Shown here: in pieces, positions 19,814-30,427 of the stretch
How the letters are laid out: the number at the start of each line of letters is the position of its first letter
Numbering within the stretch: the stretch's first letter is position 1
From: Zygnema cylindricum
Taxonomy: Eukaryota > Streptophyta > Zygnematophyceae > Zygnematales > Zygnemataceae
DNA: 45,406 nucleotides
Direction of reading: 5' to 3'
NCBI GenBank assembly: GCA_037447655.1
Contig: JBBHKE010001018.1
Coordinates: 1 to 45,406, forward strand
Notes under the pieces: model-generated
What the model was told of the DNA's origin: nothing
The model's input: only the letters and a program-made list of their open reading frames with translations
Databases searched by the model: none
Position numbers and translations under genes: made by a program

Positions 19814-20868
19814 GGTTATGGGCCCACCCTCTAGGGTGCCCACCTTCAATGGATCTCGGTTCATCTATTGGGAAGCCATGATGATGGGAGCTTTGTGTGA
19901 AAAACGATACTGGGGTATCGTCAGTGGACAAGTGAAACGTCCACCTTCGGGAAATCCACCAGGATTTGGGGGAGTAAGGTTTTCTGCAACAACGGCTGCC
20001 TCAGCGGAGGAGGCAGATGATGGGGACAGCAGTGTGTCCGAAAAAGGAAAAAGGGAAGGAGACACCCCTCACTCATATTGCCATAGTATCGGGAGCGGGG
20101 ACTGTGAAGACCGTGGAGAACGATACTCAAATGTGGGAGGATGTAAACATGGCTGCCAAGAACTTCATTCTGAGGCACCTCACTCAAGGTTTGGCCACTC
20201 CTCATCTTCACATTTACAAGGCGGAGGAGTTGTGGGAGAGTTTAGTGGAGATTTATAGAGCTGGAACTATTTAGGAGCTCCAGTTGGCTGAGCAAAAGCT
20301 ATTGAGTTACACTTACAAAGGAGGAAAGATGTTAGATTACTGTAATGATCTTTCTTGTTTGTATATGGAAATGGAAAGTGCCAGGTGGACAGGTAGAATG
20401 AAAATGAAAGTTAACACCCTTATCATGAAATTACCAGATGTGTTCGAAAACATAGTGTACCAAGTACAAGGAATGCCTGATAGTTCATGGAAATGGAACA
20501 TAGTAGTCAGGATGATACTTGTGCAGGAAAACACAATGGAGATTAGGAGAGGAGGAAAGAGCATTCAAGCTCTAGCAGCAAGAGGGGACCGATGGGGGAA
20601 GGACCCGAAGAAACCTTATAAAGGGGAAAGAGATCTTTCTTGGGGACAGAGGCCCCCAAAGGGTCTTTGTCATTATTGCAAAAAGTCGGGACACTTTATT
20701 GCAGATTGTGTCAAGCTATCAGAGCTGAGGCTCCAAGAGAACCGTGGAGGAGGTTCTTCCGGAGGGAAGAAAAGGGCACTTGTGGTTACAAAAATGTCAG
20801 GAGAAACCGAGGATGAGTCCTCTGAGGAGGATGGGGAGCTTCTTCTTGACGAGAGTCTAGAGGAGAAA
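19794..20868 (+). pseudogene. Copia Gag (element D)
   Basis: The first ATG (19,794) is inside the LTR: MEDTELQVMGPPSRVPTFN. NGSRFIYWEAMMMGALCEKRYWGIVSGQ follows the usual Gag start. A frameshift lies around 20,020-20,060 and a TAG at 20,272 stands where a Gln is expected. YTYKGGKMLDYCNDLSCLY and LIMKLPDVFENIV mark the central domain, and the zinc knuckle is CHYCKKSGHFIADC (about 20,668-20,709). An acidic linker with DESSEEDGELLLDES leads into protease. Confidence 0.88.
19814..19828 (+). other. Primer-binding site (element D)
   Basis: GGTTATGGGCCCACC directly follows the LTR terminus GCA. It is complementary to the initiator tRNA-Met anticodon stem-loop and includes the in-frame MGPP ATG (19,818-19,820). 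Confidence 0.85.
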
Positions 20869-21216
20869 GAGATCCCTCGGAGGCAGAAGTGTGCCCTTGG
20901 AGCAATTCGGGAAGCTCCACAGGAAGGATGGATCATCGACTCAAGTGCATCCATGCATATGTGTCGTGATAAAGAACTCTTCACTAAGCTAAAAAATATT
21001 CCTACTGTAGAGATAGAGTATGGGGATGGGAGAGTGGTTTCTACAGATCTAGTGGGATCAGTAGATCTGAAAGTCTTAGTGGAGGGTAAGACTTCTATAC
21101 TTACATTCTCAGATGTACTTTACATTCCTCAGCTGAGTAAAAATCTTGTCTCTACGTCTGTGTTAGATGACAAAGAGTTTGATACTTTCACCAAAAAGGG
21201 AGTCTTTACAGCTTAG
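20869..21216 (+). pseudogene. Copia protease (element D), active site altered
   Basis: It has PRRQKCALGAIREAPQEG, then WIIDSSASMHMCRDKELF and TVEIEYGDGRVVSTDLVGS. The catalytic DSG triplet reads DSS, so the Gly that shapes the active-site turn is lost. The frame ends at a TAG (21,214-21,216) and continues in frame afterwards. Confidence 0.88.
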
Positions 21217-22293
21217 TATGGGAATGAAGTTTACTTCACAGCAGATAAGGGTAGCCAAGGAATGTTTAGGCTTAACCTGAGTAATGAAAAGAAGAATGCT
21301 TATTATGTTGGTGTTCCTAAGGTGATGATTTGGCATAAGCGGTTGGGGCATGTGCATTTTGATAGGTTGAGGGAAATGAAAAAGCTTGGGGTAGTAGATG
21401 GCATTCAGTTTGAGGATAATGAAATGATGGATGATTGTAGTGGTTGTGCTCAAGGTAAGGCTCACAGACTTCCCTTTCCTAAAGCCGCCACATAAAGAGG
21501 TGAGAAAGTGTTAGATTTGGTCCACACAGATATTTGGGGACCTGCAAAAGTACCTTCGGTTGGAGGAAAGAGGTTTATGATGACAATAACTGATGACTGG
21601 TCTAGATACTCTAGAGTCTACTTTTTGAAAACAAAGTCTGAAGCATCAACTTACTTCAAAGAATATAAAGCTTGGAGTGAGAAGTTGCATGAAACCCCCA
21701 TTAAGAGGATAAGGAGTGATAATGGGGGGGAATATACCTCTAACGAGTTTGAGGAATATCTGAGAGATGAGGGAGTGCAGCAGGAGAAAACTGTACCATA
21801 TAACCCGGAACAAAATGGGGTAGCTGAGAGGTTGAATCGAACACTAGGAGATAGTGTGCGCAGTATGTTGGCAGACAAGAAAATAGGAAAGAGATTTTGG
21901 GCAGAAGCAATGAACTGTGCCAACTACATTAAGAATAGAGTCCTTACCTCAGCTGTAAAGGGAGTGACACCTTATGAGAGATGGGTTGGAAGGAAACCAG
22001 ATATTTCACACCTTAAAGTATTTGGTAGCCAAGTTTACAGTCTTGACACGGATAGGAAAAACTTGAAACTAGATGCTAAGGGAAAACCTGGATACTTTGT
22101 GGGATATGATGAGGATGTTAAGGGATATAGAGTCTATGACTTAGCAAAGAAAGATATCATTCTAGTCAAACACTTAGTTGTCATGGATGAAGGGAAGTCA
22201 TTTGACCCCTTCAAATATACAAAGAAGATAAGGATCAGATTTGAGTCCGAAAGTGAGGAGAACTCGGTCGTTCCCGAAAAAATACATGAGTGA
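21217..22293 (+). pseudogene. Copia integrase (element D)
   Basis: The zinc-binding region has IWHKRLGHVHFDRLREM and CSGCAQGKAHRLPF (HHCC). A TAA at 21,493 interrupts the frame. The core shows the full DD35E set: LVHTDIWGP, IRSDNGGEYTSNEFEEYL and NPEQNGVAERLNRTLGD. RFWAEAMNCANYIKNR and YRVYDLAKKDIILVKH complete the usual copia C-terminal region. Confidence 0.92.
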
Positions 22294-23458
22294 AACCGTG
22301 ATTACAGATTCAAGGGAGATCGAAGATATAGGAGACTCAACGGAAACCTCACATACTCTTATGGACTTCGAGGAGATAGAAAAAGCGGGACAAGATACGG
22401 TTTTTATAGACAGGGGAGCCGATGAGACAGTGAGAAGAAATCCAAGACTTCCATCCATTCCAGCTTCGGAGTTTCAGGGAGGAAGGAGGAGCAGCAAAAG
22501 GATACAGGAAAAACAAGCAGCCCATAAGGTAACTAAGCTATCTCACCCAGATGAGCCTCAATCTTACTTAGAGGCAGTGAATAGTCCAGAGAAAGAAAGA
22601 TGGATTAGAGCCATAAATGATGAGATGGCTTCTATCATGGAAGCAAATACTTGGGAACTAGCGGATTGCCCTCCAGACAGAAAAACCTATTGGATGTAAA
22701 TGGGTATTTAAACTAAAACTGAACCCAGATAATACAATTGGAGGTATAAGGCTCGATTGGTAGCGAAGGGGTTCACCCAAAAAGAGGGGATTGACAATGA
22801 GGAGACCTTTGCTCCAGTTGTTCGGTTCCCATCGGTAAGGATTCTCCTCAGTCTGGCCACAGCGGAAGACATGGAAATACACCAGATGGACATTAAGACT
22901 GCTTTTCTTAATGGTGAGTTAGAGGAAGAAATTTTTACGAGGCAACCCGAGGGGTTTGTGGAAGAAGGAGAAGAGAGCAAAGTCTGCAGGCTCATAAAGT
23001 CCTTATATGGACTGAAACAGGCTCCCCGACAGTGGAATAAGAAACTAGATGAGTTTCTCACCGATCCGGGATACATCCGGATCAGCTCTGACCATTCTAT
23101 CTATATGTTTGAAGATGAGAATGGTGTCATTTTTATTGCAATTTATGTGGATGATCTGCTTGTGTTAACTAAGTCTTTGGAGAATATCAATAGGCTAAAG
23201 AAAGATCTTAGGGGCAGATTTGATATGAAGGATTTAAGGGAGGAAAAATATATTTTGGGGATCCAAATGGAGAGAGATAGGGAGAAGAAGATTATCAGAC
23301 TTACTCAGAAAGAAGCAATAGGTAATATGCTTGAGAAATTCCAGATGGAAAATGCTAACAGTTGTACCACTCCCATGGACTTGAAAAAAGTAAGTGATGG
23401 GAGTGTACAAGGAGGAGTGATGATCTTAGACGATCAGATGAGTCTAGAGGAGAGATAG
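22294..23458 (+). pseudogene. Copia reverse transcriptase (element D)
   Basis: RVT_2 family. An acidic linker (22,294-22,600) precedes RWIRAINDEMASIMEANTWE, GFTQKEGIDNEETFAPVVRF, QMDIKTAFLNGELEEEIF, SLYGLKQAPRQWNKKL and the active-site YVDDLLVLT (YVDDL codons 23,144-23,158). Two single-base frame changes near 22,683 and 22,742 compensate each other. The linker starts in a different frame from integrase (shift near 22,260), and a TAG at 23,456 separates RT from RNase H. Confidence 0.92.
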
Positions 23459-23461
23459 TTC

Positions 23462-24127
23462 ATGAAGTCTATCTTTTATAGACAGGTCGTAGAAAGCTTA
23501 ATCTATTTTATGAATTGTACCAGGCCGGACATAGCGGCGGCAGTTGGTGTACTCAGTAGGAGTCTTAATGATCCTAGGAAGAGGGATTGGGAGGCAGCCA
23601 AGAGAGTCATGAGATATCTGGTGGGAACTAGAGAGTTATGGTTGCATTTGGGAGGGGAGCACACAGACATCACTACTTGGAGTGATGCCAGTTATGGGGA
23701 CGCACCTATGAGACGATGCACTTCTGGGTATGTGTTGTATGTTGGGGAAGGTGCTTGCTGTTGGAGCAGTAAGCAACAAAAGGTGGTTGCTCAGTCCACT
23801 ATGGAGGCTGAGTACATGGCCTCTTGTTTTGCAGTGAAAGAGTTGATGTGGGTCAAGTCCTTACTGCAAGAACTGGGGTATATGAAAGAGGGAGTGCATG
23901 AAGTTTTTTGTGATAATCAAGCGGCCATAGCAATTGCAGCCAATCCAAAACATCATTTTAAGGCTAAACATATAGACATAAGATTAAGTTTTGTAAGAGA
24001 AAAAGTGGAGAATAAAATAGTGAATCTTGTATATAGATCTGATGAGGAAATGGTGGTTGACATGATGACAAAACCTGTGCCCTCTCCAAAGTTAAAATAT
24101 TGCAGGGAAAAATGTGGCTTAAAATAA
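23462..24127 (+). pseudogene. Copia RNase H (element D)
   Basis: Intact over 221 codons: ESLIYFMNCTRPDIAAAVGV, DITTWSDASYGDAPMRRCTS, QSTMEAEYMASCFAVKELM, EVFCDNQAAIAIAANPKHHF and KHIDIRLSFVREKV contain the catalytic D-E-D residues. It ends CREKCGLK just before the purine tract. It is in the same frame as RT. Confidence 0.92.
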
Positions 24128-24140
24128 AAATTAAAATTAG

Positions 24141-24158
24141 ACTAGAAAATTAGGGGAG
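24141..24158 (+). other. Polypurine tract of element D
   Basis: ACTAGAAAATTAGGGGAG abuts the 3' LTR start TGTTGAAATAAG. Confidence 0.85.
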
Positions 24159-24383
24159 TGTTGAAATAAGTAGTTTTTAGTATATTTTCTAGGTCTAAAT
24201 TTATTAGAAAAGAAAATGTAGGCAGCCTGCCTCTATCTCTTCTCTCTCTCTCGCTCCCATACATGTTGTAGTCACTGAAGGAGAGAGAGAGAGCAATGGA
24301 GCCATGGCTGCATCAACTCCATAGGAAGGACTAAAGAGTAGCTTAAGCCACTCTCAACAAAAGGTTGAGTCCGGCTGGACTCA
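24159..24383 (+). repeat. Truncated 3' LTR of element D
   Basis: It matches the first 215 or so bases of the 5' LTR, then diverges after GAGTCCGG-TGGACTCA, within the tRNA-like segment. About 820 bp of LTR, including TATA and R/U5, is missing. Confidence 0.88.
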
Positions 24384-24440
24384 TCTTTTTTTTTTGTGTG
24401 TGTGTGTGCGTGTGTGTGTATGTATGTGTGTGTATGTGTA
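24384..24440. repeat. Poly-T and GT/GTAT microsatellite at the LTR breakpoint
   Basis: A T run passes into (TG)n with interspersed C and A (TGTGTATGTATG). It lies exactly where the 3' LTR of D stops, so it probably marks a deletion or repair joint. Confidence 0.8.
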
Positions 24441-25959
24441 AAATCCAGGGTAATTTGATGACCTGCGAGGGAAATTGATGAGACCTAACCTTGGATATTA
24501 CAACGAGTAATGTTGTCTGTAAAGTTATAGAAACCTTGTGATGGAACTTCAGCCTAAGCTTGAAAAACTATATTTATGAATTTTTAAAAGTTGTTCAAAT
24601 TTTTGTAATTTGTTGAATTTGAAAGTATTTTATTATAATCTTATAGTTTTGAGATTATCAAGAATCACAGTCTCCGAAAAATTACTTGCATAATGGTTCC
24701 TCTTGTTGTTTTTTTTCTCTGTATTTAATGCATAAAGTATTTCACCTCGTTTTTCCGCATATGTAACCAGGGCTCTTGTCCACCAACCTTTTCCAATAAT
24801 CGTATGAACACGTTTACTGGGTGTCATTTTTTATCACTTATCCATCAAGTCGTGCCAACAATGCACCTATCGCCTACGTACCTTATTACGACTCTTACAA
24901 TGTAGGTTCTTTTTCAAATGGCAAGAAGAGTCAAAGATGCTAAAAGCAAAAAACATGAATGTCATATTTGTAAAAACGGACGGACAAAATCTAAGATTTT
25001 TAAAAACATATTAAATTTTAAGAGTTGTACGTGCGTACTTTATCACTTTTTGAATTCGGCCATTATGTTTTAAACGGAAAGTCCTTTTTGCGAAGGTCAA
25101 TGGATGGCAAAAGGAGCATAAGAGGATATCCTACGGTAAAGAAAATTTGTCAGTTTCGGTGGATTTGATTCCACCCTGTTCGGAGGTACATGGCATTAGC
25201 TAATTAACCATCCCTCGTCCACCGAGGATTTTATTGTTTACTTCAAAGTTTACCAATCGTACAAGTCTAGTGTGTGGCTAGTTTCCTCTTTGAGAACATT
25301 AACCAGATGTTAGATAGAATGAGCGTTTGTTTCGAAAACACAAAATTGAAAGGTCAATTTTTTTGCCCAAAATTTTGGAGAATCTTGCCAAACCTCCAAT
25401 TAACATGTTAAAAAAAAACATTTTGCCCTTGTACAAAAATGTTTTTTTCCCAGTAAACAACTAGAGGTTCATCCTTAGCCTTAGATGTCCACCGTAACAT
25501 ATTTGACGTGTTAAGTTGTCGTGATGTTAAAATCTTAACTGTCCCACCGGATAAGTTAAGCTTTTTATTTTTATTATACCACATAAAGAAACCGGTCTTT
25601 AATTTAATTTTTTGTTGTTGTGTTGGACATGGCCGTTATTGTTCTTCGTTTTTACATTCGGGCATTTCTTAGGAATTACATGAAAGCATGTTGGTTTCAT
25701 CAAAATTATGGCTTAAATTTCCAGCATGTGGTTAATTGAATCCACACCTACGTATGTGTAGAAATAACATCGTCAATATCGTTAGCACAATGGTTCATAT
25801 TCAAGGCAATTTCGGTGAGGTTGGTTCAAACACGTAATACCGTTGGCTACAAGTTAATTATTCTATTCAACTGTAATTAAATATTTGTCGTTTTCTTGGC
25901 TGGCTTTTACGGTATACAACAGCGTAGCTAATTAAAATATGTTTTCATGGAACTCCTTC

Positions 25960-26162
25960 CCGTTATCTTGGATCTTTAGATTCACTTAAGTTCTTAACCG
26001 AAACGACGGTCCGTTATCTCTTCATATTCGCTCCAGTACCGTAGCGTACCTAATTGAAAAAACGGAAGTCCGATAAACCTCTAGATTCACTGTCGTCTTT
26101 AATGAAAATGGTGGTCCGTTAGATCCTTAGATTCGCTGACGTACCTTATCGAAACGGTGGTC
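25960..26162. repeat. Degenerate tandem repeat, 46-59 bp unit
   Basis: Four units each begin CCGTTA/CCGATA and contain TTAGATTCGCT and GAAACGGTGGT. They start at 25,960, 26,011, 26,070 and 26,116; the last two are 46 bp each. Confidence 0.65.
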
Positions 26163-26741
26163 CGTCTGTATCGTACAGTACTCCCTGAGCGGGTGCGATA
26201 TTCCGTCAGTTTATGGAAAGGGGCCTTTTCCCGCCTCGGTTAGAAGTTTAAAAGGAGGAACCTGGCCTCCATTGCACTCTATTTACGGGAATCTAGCGGT
26301 CAACGGTCAACATTTTAGAATCGACGGCTGAGAATGAGTTCGAGATAGACAGTTACATTTGGCCCCCAAGTGCTTAAAACGTTTTTTTGACGTGTGATTG
26401 AACTCACTGGCTGCCGGGAGCCGTAACAGACACAAATGTTCTATGTGACGCAGCCATAATAGCGTTCCGCGTAATATTTTTTGGGAAATGATAAACGCAT
26501 GATTTAGGGTACTTTTGCATGTGCTAAAGTTACAGTTATTTTCTGTCGTTTTGCTCCATAACTTAGAAAAAAACGAGAAAATCCTCAGCCGTACCAAAAA
26601 ATTAAAATAACCACCGTACAAGTTGCGTTACATTTAAACTTTACATGTAATGCAGTTTGTCGTCTAGCGCGATGCAATTTGTCGTTTAGCGCATTTCAAC
26701 CCACTTTCGCATCCTTTCAACTCATGTTCAAACTTTACATC

Positions 26742-26763
26742 AAATCACCTCGCGAGGTGATTT
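26742..26763. other. 22-bp perfect palindrome
   Basis: AAATCACCTCG and its exact reverse complement meet at a central CGCG. A diverged half-site (GTGAGGTGAG) follows about 15 bp later. It could be a dimeric protein-binding site or a transposon scar. Confidence 0.6.
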
Positions 26764-27309
26764 TAAATGAAGTTCCGTGAGGTGAGCAAATAGTCAGATG
26801 TTGCCGCACGTGTTTGTTTCCGCACGTGTTTGAAGTTTTTTAAAATTTTGTGCGCGGATTACAAAACAAAGAACACACTGTACGTTTACAGCCTGTGCGT
26901 ACTGCTTTCCGTGCGCTGATTTCCGTACAGGGGGCCGTCTCTCTCAAACACACGTGTCTTCACACATACGGCGTAGTAAAAACATTGGGCACCTGTCGTC
27001 AAGTGGAAAGACGAAAAACGAAACCGCATTTCTGTGCGACAGCGAAAGGTATTTTAGGGTTTCGACACGTCGACAATGTGGCGTACGGACATTACGAAGT
27101 CACAAAAATTGTACAGAGTGCGAAGAGACGCCTCAAATTGAAGCCGAATGGAAGTTTCGCCTCATTTTGTGTACCACTTCATCTGTCACATTGTTTTGTA
27201 CACGTCTACGTAAGTCAATTTTTTAAGTAACAAGTTATTTGCGTTTACATCCGAATGCTCTCAAATTTGTAAGGAGAATCTTCGCTAAAAAACTAACTAA
27301 CAAGACTAA

Positions 27310-28006
27310 GAGCGTTGTTCCATTAGGCGGTCTCTGTAAACATCAAAAATTCGTTTACTGAAGCGACCGTTCCATTGTGTCGGGTCAATAACCGACAATT
27401 GTTTTTGCGTGACACATTTTGATTTGGCCACGTAATAAAAGAATACGATTCTGGTAATCTTCAGAGAATCTCTGGCAGCAAATTGTGACCACGTATTCGT
27501 ACCAGCGAAGGTAAAAAGTGACTCGTACGACGTATTGAATAAAATCTGTACGGGCGGACGAAACTTAAGATTTGTAAAAGCGTACGAAAATGTCAAAATG
27601 GTAAGTGGATCGCGTGAAACAATATCCTCCGTCAAAGATTTTTTTGCGTCTTCCGGTGGCCTCGCATCCTCCCTGGCGGAAGGCACATGTCATATGCGAC
27701 GTGTACCCACCTAGTCGCGCGTTCGTCGCGGATATATGTTCACTTTTCCACGAGGCACGATGTTATTCGTTCAGGCGCTAAGAATTGACCTACTCCGGGC
27801 CACTTGTTGCGAACTGAAAGTGTCAGACGATGGAGTATCCGATTATGCATCCGACGATGCACGTTTACGTCCATAAACGTGGAGAATCAAATCCCTCATT
27901 CAGTAGGCTTGTTTTTCCGACATTTTATTTTTTTTGGTACGGTATTGTACGAAAGAGTACGACTTTCAGTAGACAATGGCATTTTTCCCCTAATGGAACC
28001 TTACCC
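27310..28006 (+). mobile_element. PIF/Harbinger-like non-autonomous DNA transposon, copy 1
   Basis: The 697-bp element is bounded by TAA direct repeats (27,307-27,309 and 28,007-28,009). Its imperfect terminal inverted repeats are GAGCGTTGTTCCATTAGG and GGGTAAGGTTCCATTAGG. It carries a minus-strand open frame (about 126 codons, 27,306-27,686) with LTILTFSYAFTNLKF and WNGRFSKRIFDVYRD. I recognise no domain and no transposase. A second copy lies inverted at 29,100. Confidence 0.75.
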
Positions 28007-28009
28007 TAA

Positions 28010-28434
28010 GTTTCGGTTTCATGCGAAAGTACACCGCGAATCGTAATTAGAGTTATGTACGCTAATTCCGTCACCCCAAATTTTGACTCTATCACTATAA
28101 ATAGAGTACATTATTCTAAAGTATTCTTTACGTTATTTAAGGTACTTTTTGAATGAGTGTTAATAACTCTAATACAATGCCGTTTTAAACATTGTGGCGT
28201 ACGGTCGGTGTCTGACTGTGCAAAATTATACTTTATTAAGTAAAAAAGTACAAATAATGATTTAGTACAGGCCGTTTTCATGTAACTGCGTTTTAACAAA
28301 CCGCATAATGCAAACGACATAATGACGTGAAACTGTACGTTTTGTTAGATTTTGTACTTGTACTTAATTTACAGTGGGATATATTCAGCGCCCAAATTTA
28401 TGCCCAAATTAGAGTTTTTGATAAATTAGAGCAA
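28010..28434. other. Spacer with inverted TACACCGCGAATCG motif
   Basis: GTACACCGCGAATCGTAATTAGAGT (about 28,030-28,054) recurs inverted at about 29,937-29,964. The two could be the ends of a larger, older element enclosing the Harbinger-like copies. The rest is AT-rich with no gene. Confidence 0.45.
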
Positions 28435-29856
28435 GGGTGAGGTTCCAATCAGACGAAAAGTGTTTACGGAAATTCACAACTATCCGTACTAAACCGTACC
28501 GCTTATTTTGTTTTTGTACGAAAAACAACATTATATAGAATCTAGCCAATACTCTCCGAAGGTCTTGGAGGTAATACTGACCGTCGGATGTTCATCTGCG
28601 AGGCGTTCGCTTCATTTTTCTGTGTGATTGTCAACCCACCTTGAGAAGGTGTGTTGGCAAATACGGAAAAAGAAAATCGTGACACGCTGGACTATTAAGC
28701 TACGTGTCACGATGCACAACCAACGGAAAATCACAAGATTTGCACATGACACGTGCTTTCCAAAATACAACCGAAAATAAAAATGTAATTTCGTAACGTT
28801 CCTTCGTCACGCTATTTTCAATAACTTTTGTTTAACACACTATTTCTCTAGAAGGACTTTCGTTTCCTCCGAAAACAAAAACCCTAAAAAATGAGCTGGC
28901 GTAAAGACTGGCGTTTGCAAAGAGTATAAAAGTTGTGATGATTTCGTACGCAGGTACATGGTACGCAAGTGAAGATTTGAAGTAAAATTTGTCGGCGCTA
29001 AAAATCTGAAAGATATTTAATATCGGATCGTACCTTGCGTGGCGCTAGTCAATTTATAACACGTGGTTTACATACTCTTCGTGATGGAACATCGACTCAT
29101 GGTAAGGTTCCATTAGGGGAAAAATGTCGTTGGCTACTGAAAGCCGTACTCTTTCGTACATTACCGTACCAAAAAAAAAATGTCAGAAAAACAAGCCTAC
29201 TGAATGAGGGATTTGATTCTCCACGTTTATGGGCGTAAACGTGGATCGTCGGATGCATAATCGGATACTCCATCGTTTGACACTTTCAGTTCGCAATAAG
29301 TGACCCGGAGTAGGTCAACTCTTAGCGCCTGAAAGAATAACATCGTGCCTCGTGGAAAAGTGAACAAATATCCACGACGACCACACGACCAGGTGGGTAC
29401 ACGTCGCACATGACATGTGCTTTCCGCCAGGGAGGATGCGAGGCCACCGGAAGACGCAAAAAAATCTTTGACGGAGGATATTGTTTCACGCGATCCACTA
29501 ACCATTTTGACATTTTCGTACGCATTTACAAATCTTAAGTTTCGTCCGCTCGTACAGATTTTATTCAATACGTCGTACGAGTCACTTTTTACCTTCGCTG
29601 GTACGAATACGTGGTCACAATTTGCTGCCAGAGATTCTCTGAAGATTACCAGAATCGTATTCTTTTATTACGTGGCCAAATCAAAGTGTGCCACGCAAAA
29701 ACAAATGTCGGTTACTGACCCGACACAATGGAACGGTCGCTTCAGTAAACGAATTTTTGATGTTTACAGAGACCGCCTAATGGAACAACGCTCTCAATCA
29801 ACCCGGTCTGTGGAGTTGGCCGTACGATTACAAAAATGTCTGATGGAACTTCACCC
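28435..29856. mobile_element. Harbinger-like element containing a nested second element
   Basis: The ends GGGTGAGGTTCCAATCAGAC and GTCTGATGGAACTTCACCC are inverted repeats, flanked by CAA on the left and TAA on the right. Removing the nested copy at 29,100-29,793 leaves about 725 bp, close to the family length. Inside, GTGACACG/CGTGTCAC form an 11-bp stem (28,676-28,686 with 28,703-28,713). No transposase is seen. Confidence 0.6.
29100..29793 (-). mobile_element. PIF/Harbinger-like non-autonomous DNA transposon, copy 2 (inverted)
   Basis: This is a near-identical, inverted copy of 27,310-28,006, flanked by TCA direct repeats (29,097-29,099 and 29,794-29,796). It keeps the same open frame, now on the plus strand (from about 29,417), with a few amino-acid differences from copy 1. 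Together the two copies make inverted arms of about 700 bp spaced 1.1 kb apart. Confidence 0.78.
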
Positions 29857-29982
29857 TAATTTTTTTTTTTTAAAGCTCTATTACGAAAATTAGAGTTGAT
29901 AACTCTAATTATTTTTTAAACTTTTTTTACTCTAATTTTTTATTTACTCTAATTACGATTCGCGGTGTACCCTTATATCGGT

Positions 29983-30275
29983 TCACCTACGTCAGCATGT
30001 CCACAATAGTACAATTTGCGTACACAATGGTACAAATTTGGTACCGTTAAGTGGGAATTTGACGGTCAATTCATCGAGGAGCTTCGATTTGCGAACCGGT
30101 TAAATTTTGGCCATGCTTTTTGAAAGTTGACGGTTCATTACACTTTTTAGCAAGTCAAAGCTCTTCCAATGATTGGCCGTCAAACAACTCAATGGTACCA
30201 AATTTGAAATTTGTCCTAATGTGTACGTCAATTATAACATTTTGACATCTTGTACAAGATGACGTAGGCGCTTGA
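29983..30275. mobile_element. Foldback-type miniature element
   Basis: The left half reads inward CCTACGTCA, GTACACAATGG and AAATTTGGTACC. The right half gives the matching inverse GGTACCAAATTT, GTGTACGTC and TGACGTAGG. The match is imperfect, and no clear target duplication is visible. Confidence 0.5.
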
Positions 30276-30337
30276 GCCCAACCAAAATGACGCATGCCCT
30301 CATCATTTCCCTATTTTGTTTTTCCTACATTTCCTTC

Positions 30338-30427
30338 CACTGCACCGCGAATCTCTATTAGCGTCAAGGTTTTTTTCGCCAATTGGCGAAAAAAACATTG
30401 ACGCTAATAGCGATTCACGGTGTAGTG
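30338..30427. other. Long near-perfect hairpin
   Basis: A stem of about 43 bp has only four mismatches around a 4-nt AATT loop (30,381-30,384). The arms read CACCGCGAATC, TATTAGCGTCAA and TTTTTTTCGCC, and their inverses follow. The arm sequence recurs in weaker form near 31,288 and 39,270, so it is probably the terminal repeat of a foldback or Mutator-like element. Confidence 0.75.

Larger units (their letters stand above)
18770..24383 (+). mobile_element. Copia retrotransposon D (nearly full length)
   Basis: It has a complete 1,044-bp 5' LTR, primer site, gag, protease, integrase, RT, RNase H, purine tract and the first 225 bp of the 3' LTR. The shared LTR parts differ at about 6 positions. 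The polyprotein lies mostly in one frame, with three in-frame stops (20,272; 21,214; 21,493) and frameshifts near 20,030, 22,260, 22,683 and 22,742. It is the best reference copy in the window. Confidence 0.92.
24441..27306. other. Intergenic DNA without a convincing gene
   Basis: Stops are frequent in all frames. Visible structure: a transposon-end-like GATGGAACTTCAGCCTAAG at about 24,541, degenerate tandem repeats (25,960-26,162), two near-copies of a motif around TTTGTCGTCTAGCGC (about 26,645-26,690), a 22-bp palindrome (26,742-26,763), and paired CGCACGTGTTTG motifs with G-box cores (about 26,803-26,832). GTAC is frequent after about 26,840. Confidence 0.55.

Noticed and set aside
27306-27686. 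Claim of purifying selection on the frame in Harbinger-like copies
   Set aside because: The few differences I could count are mostly amino-acid changing, so two copies give no evidence of selection.
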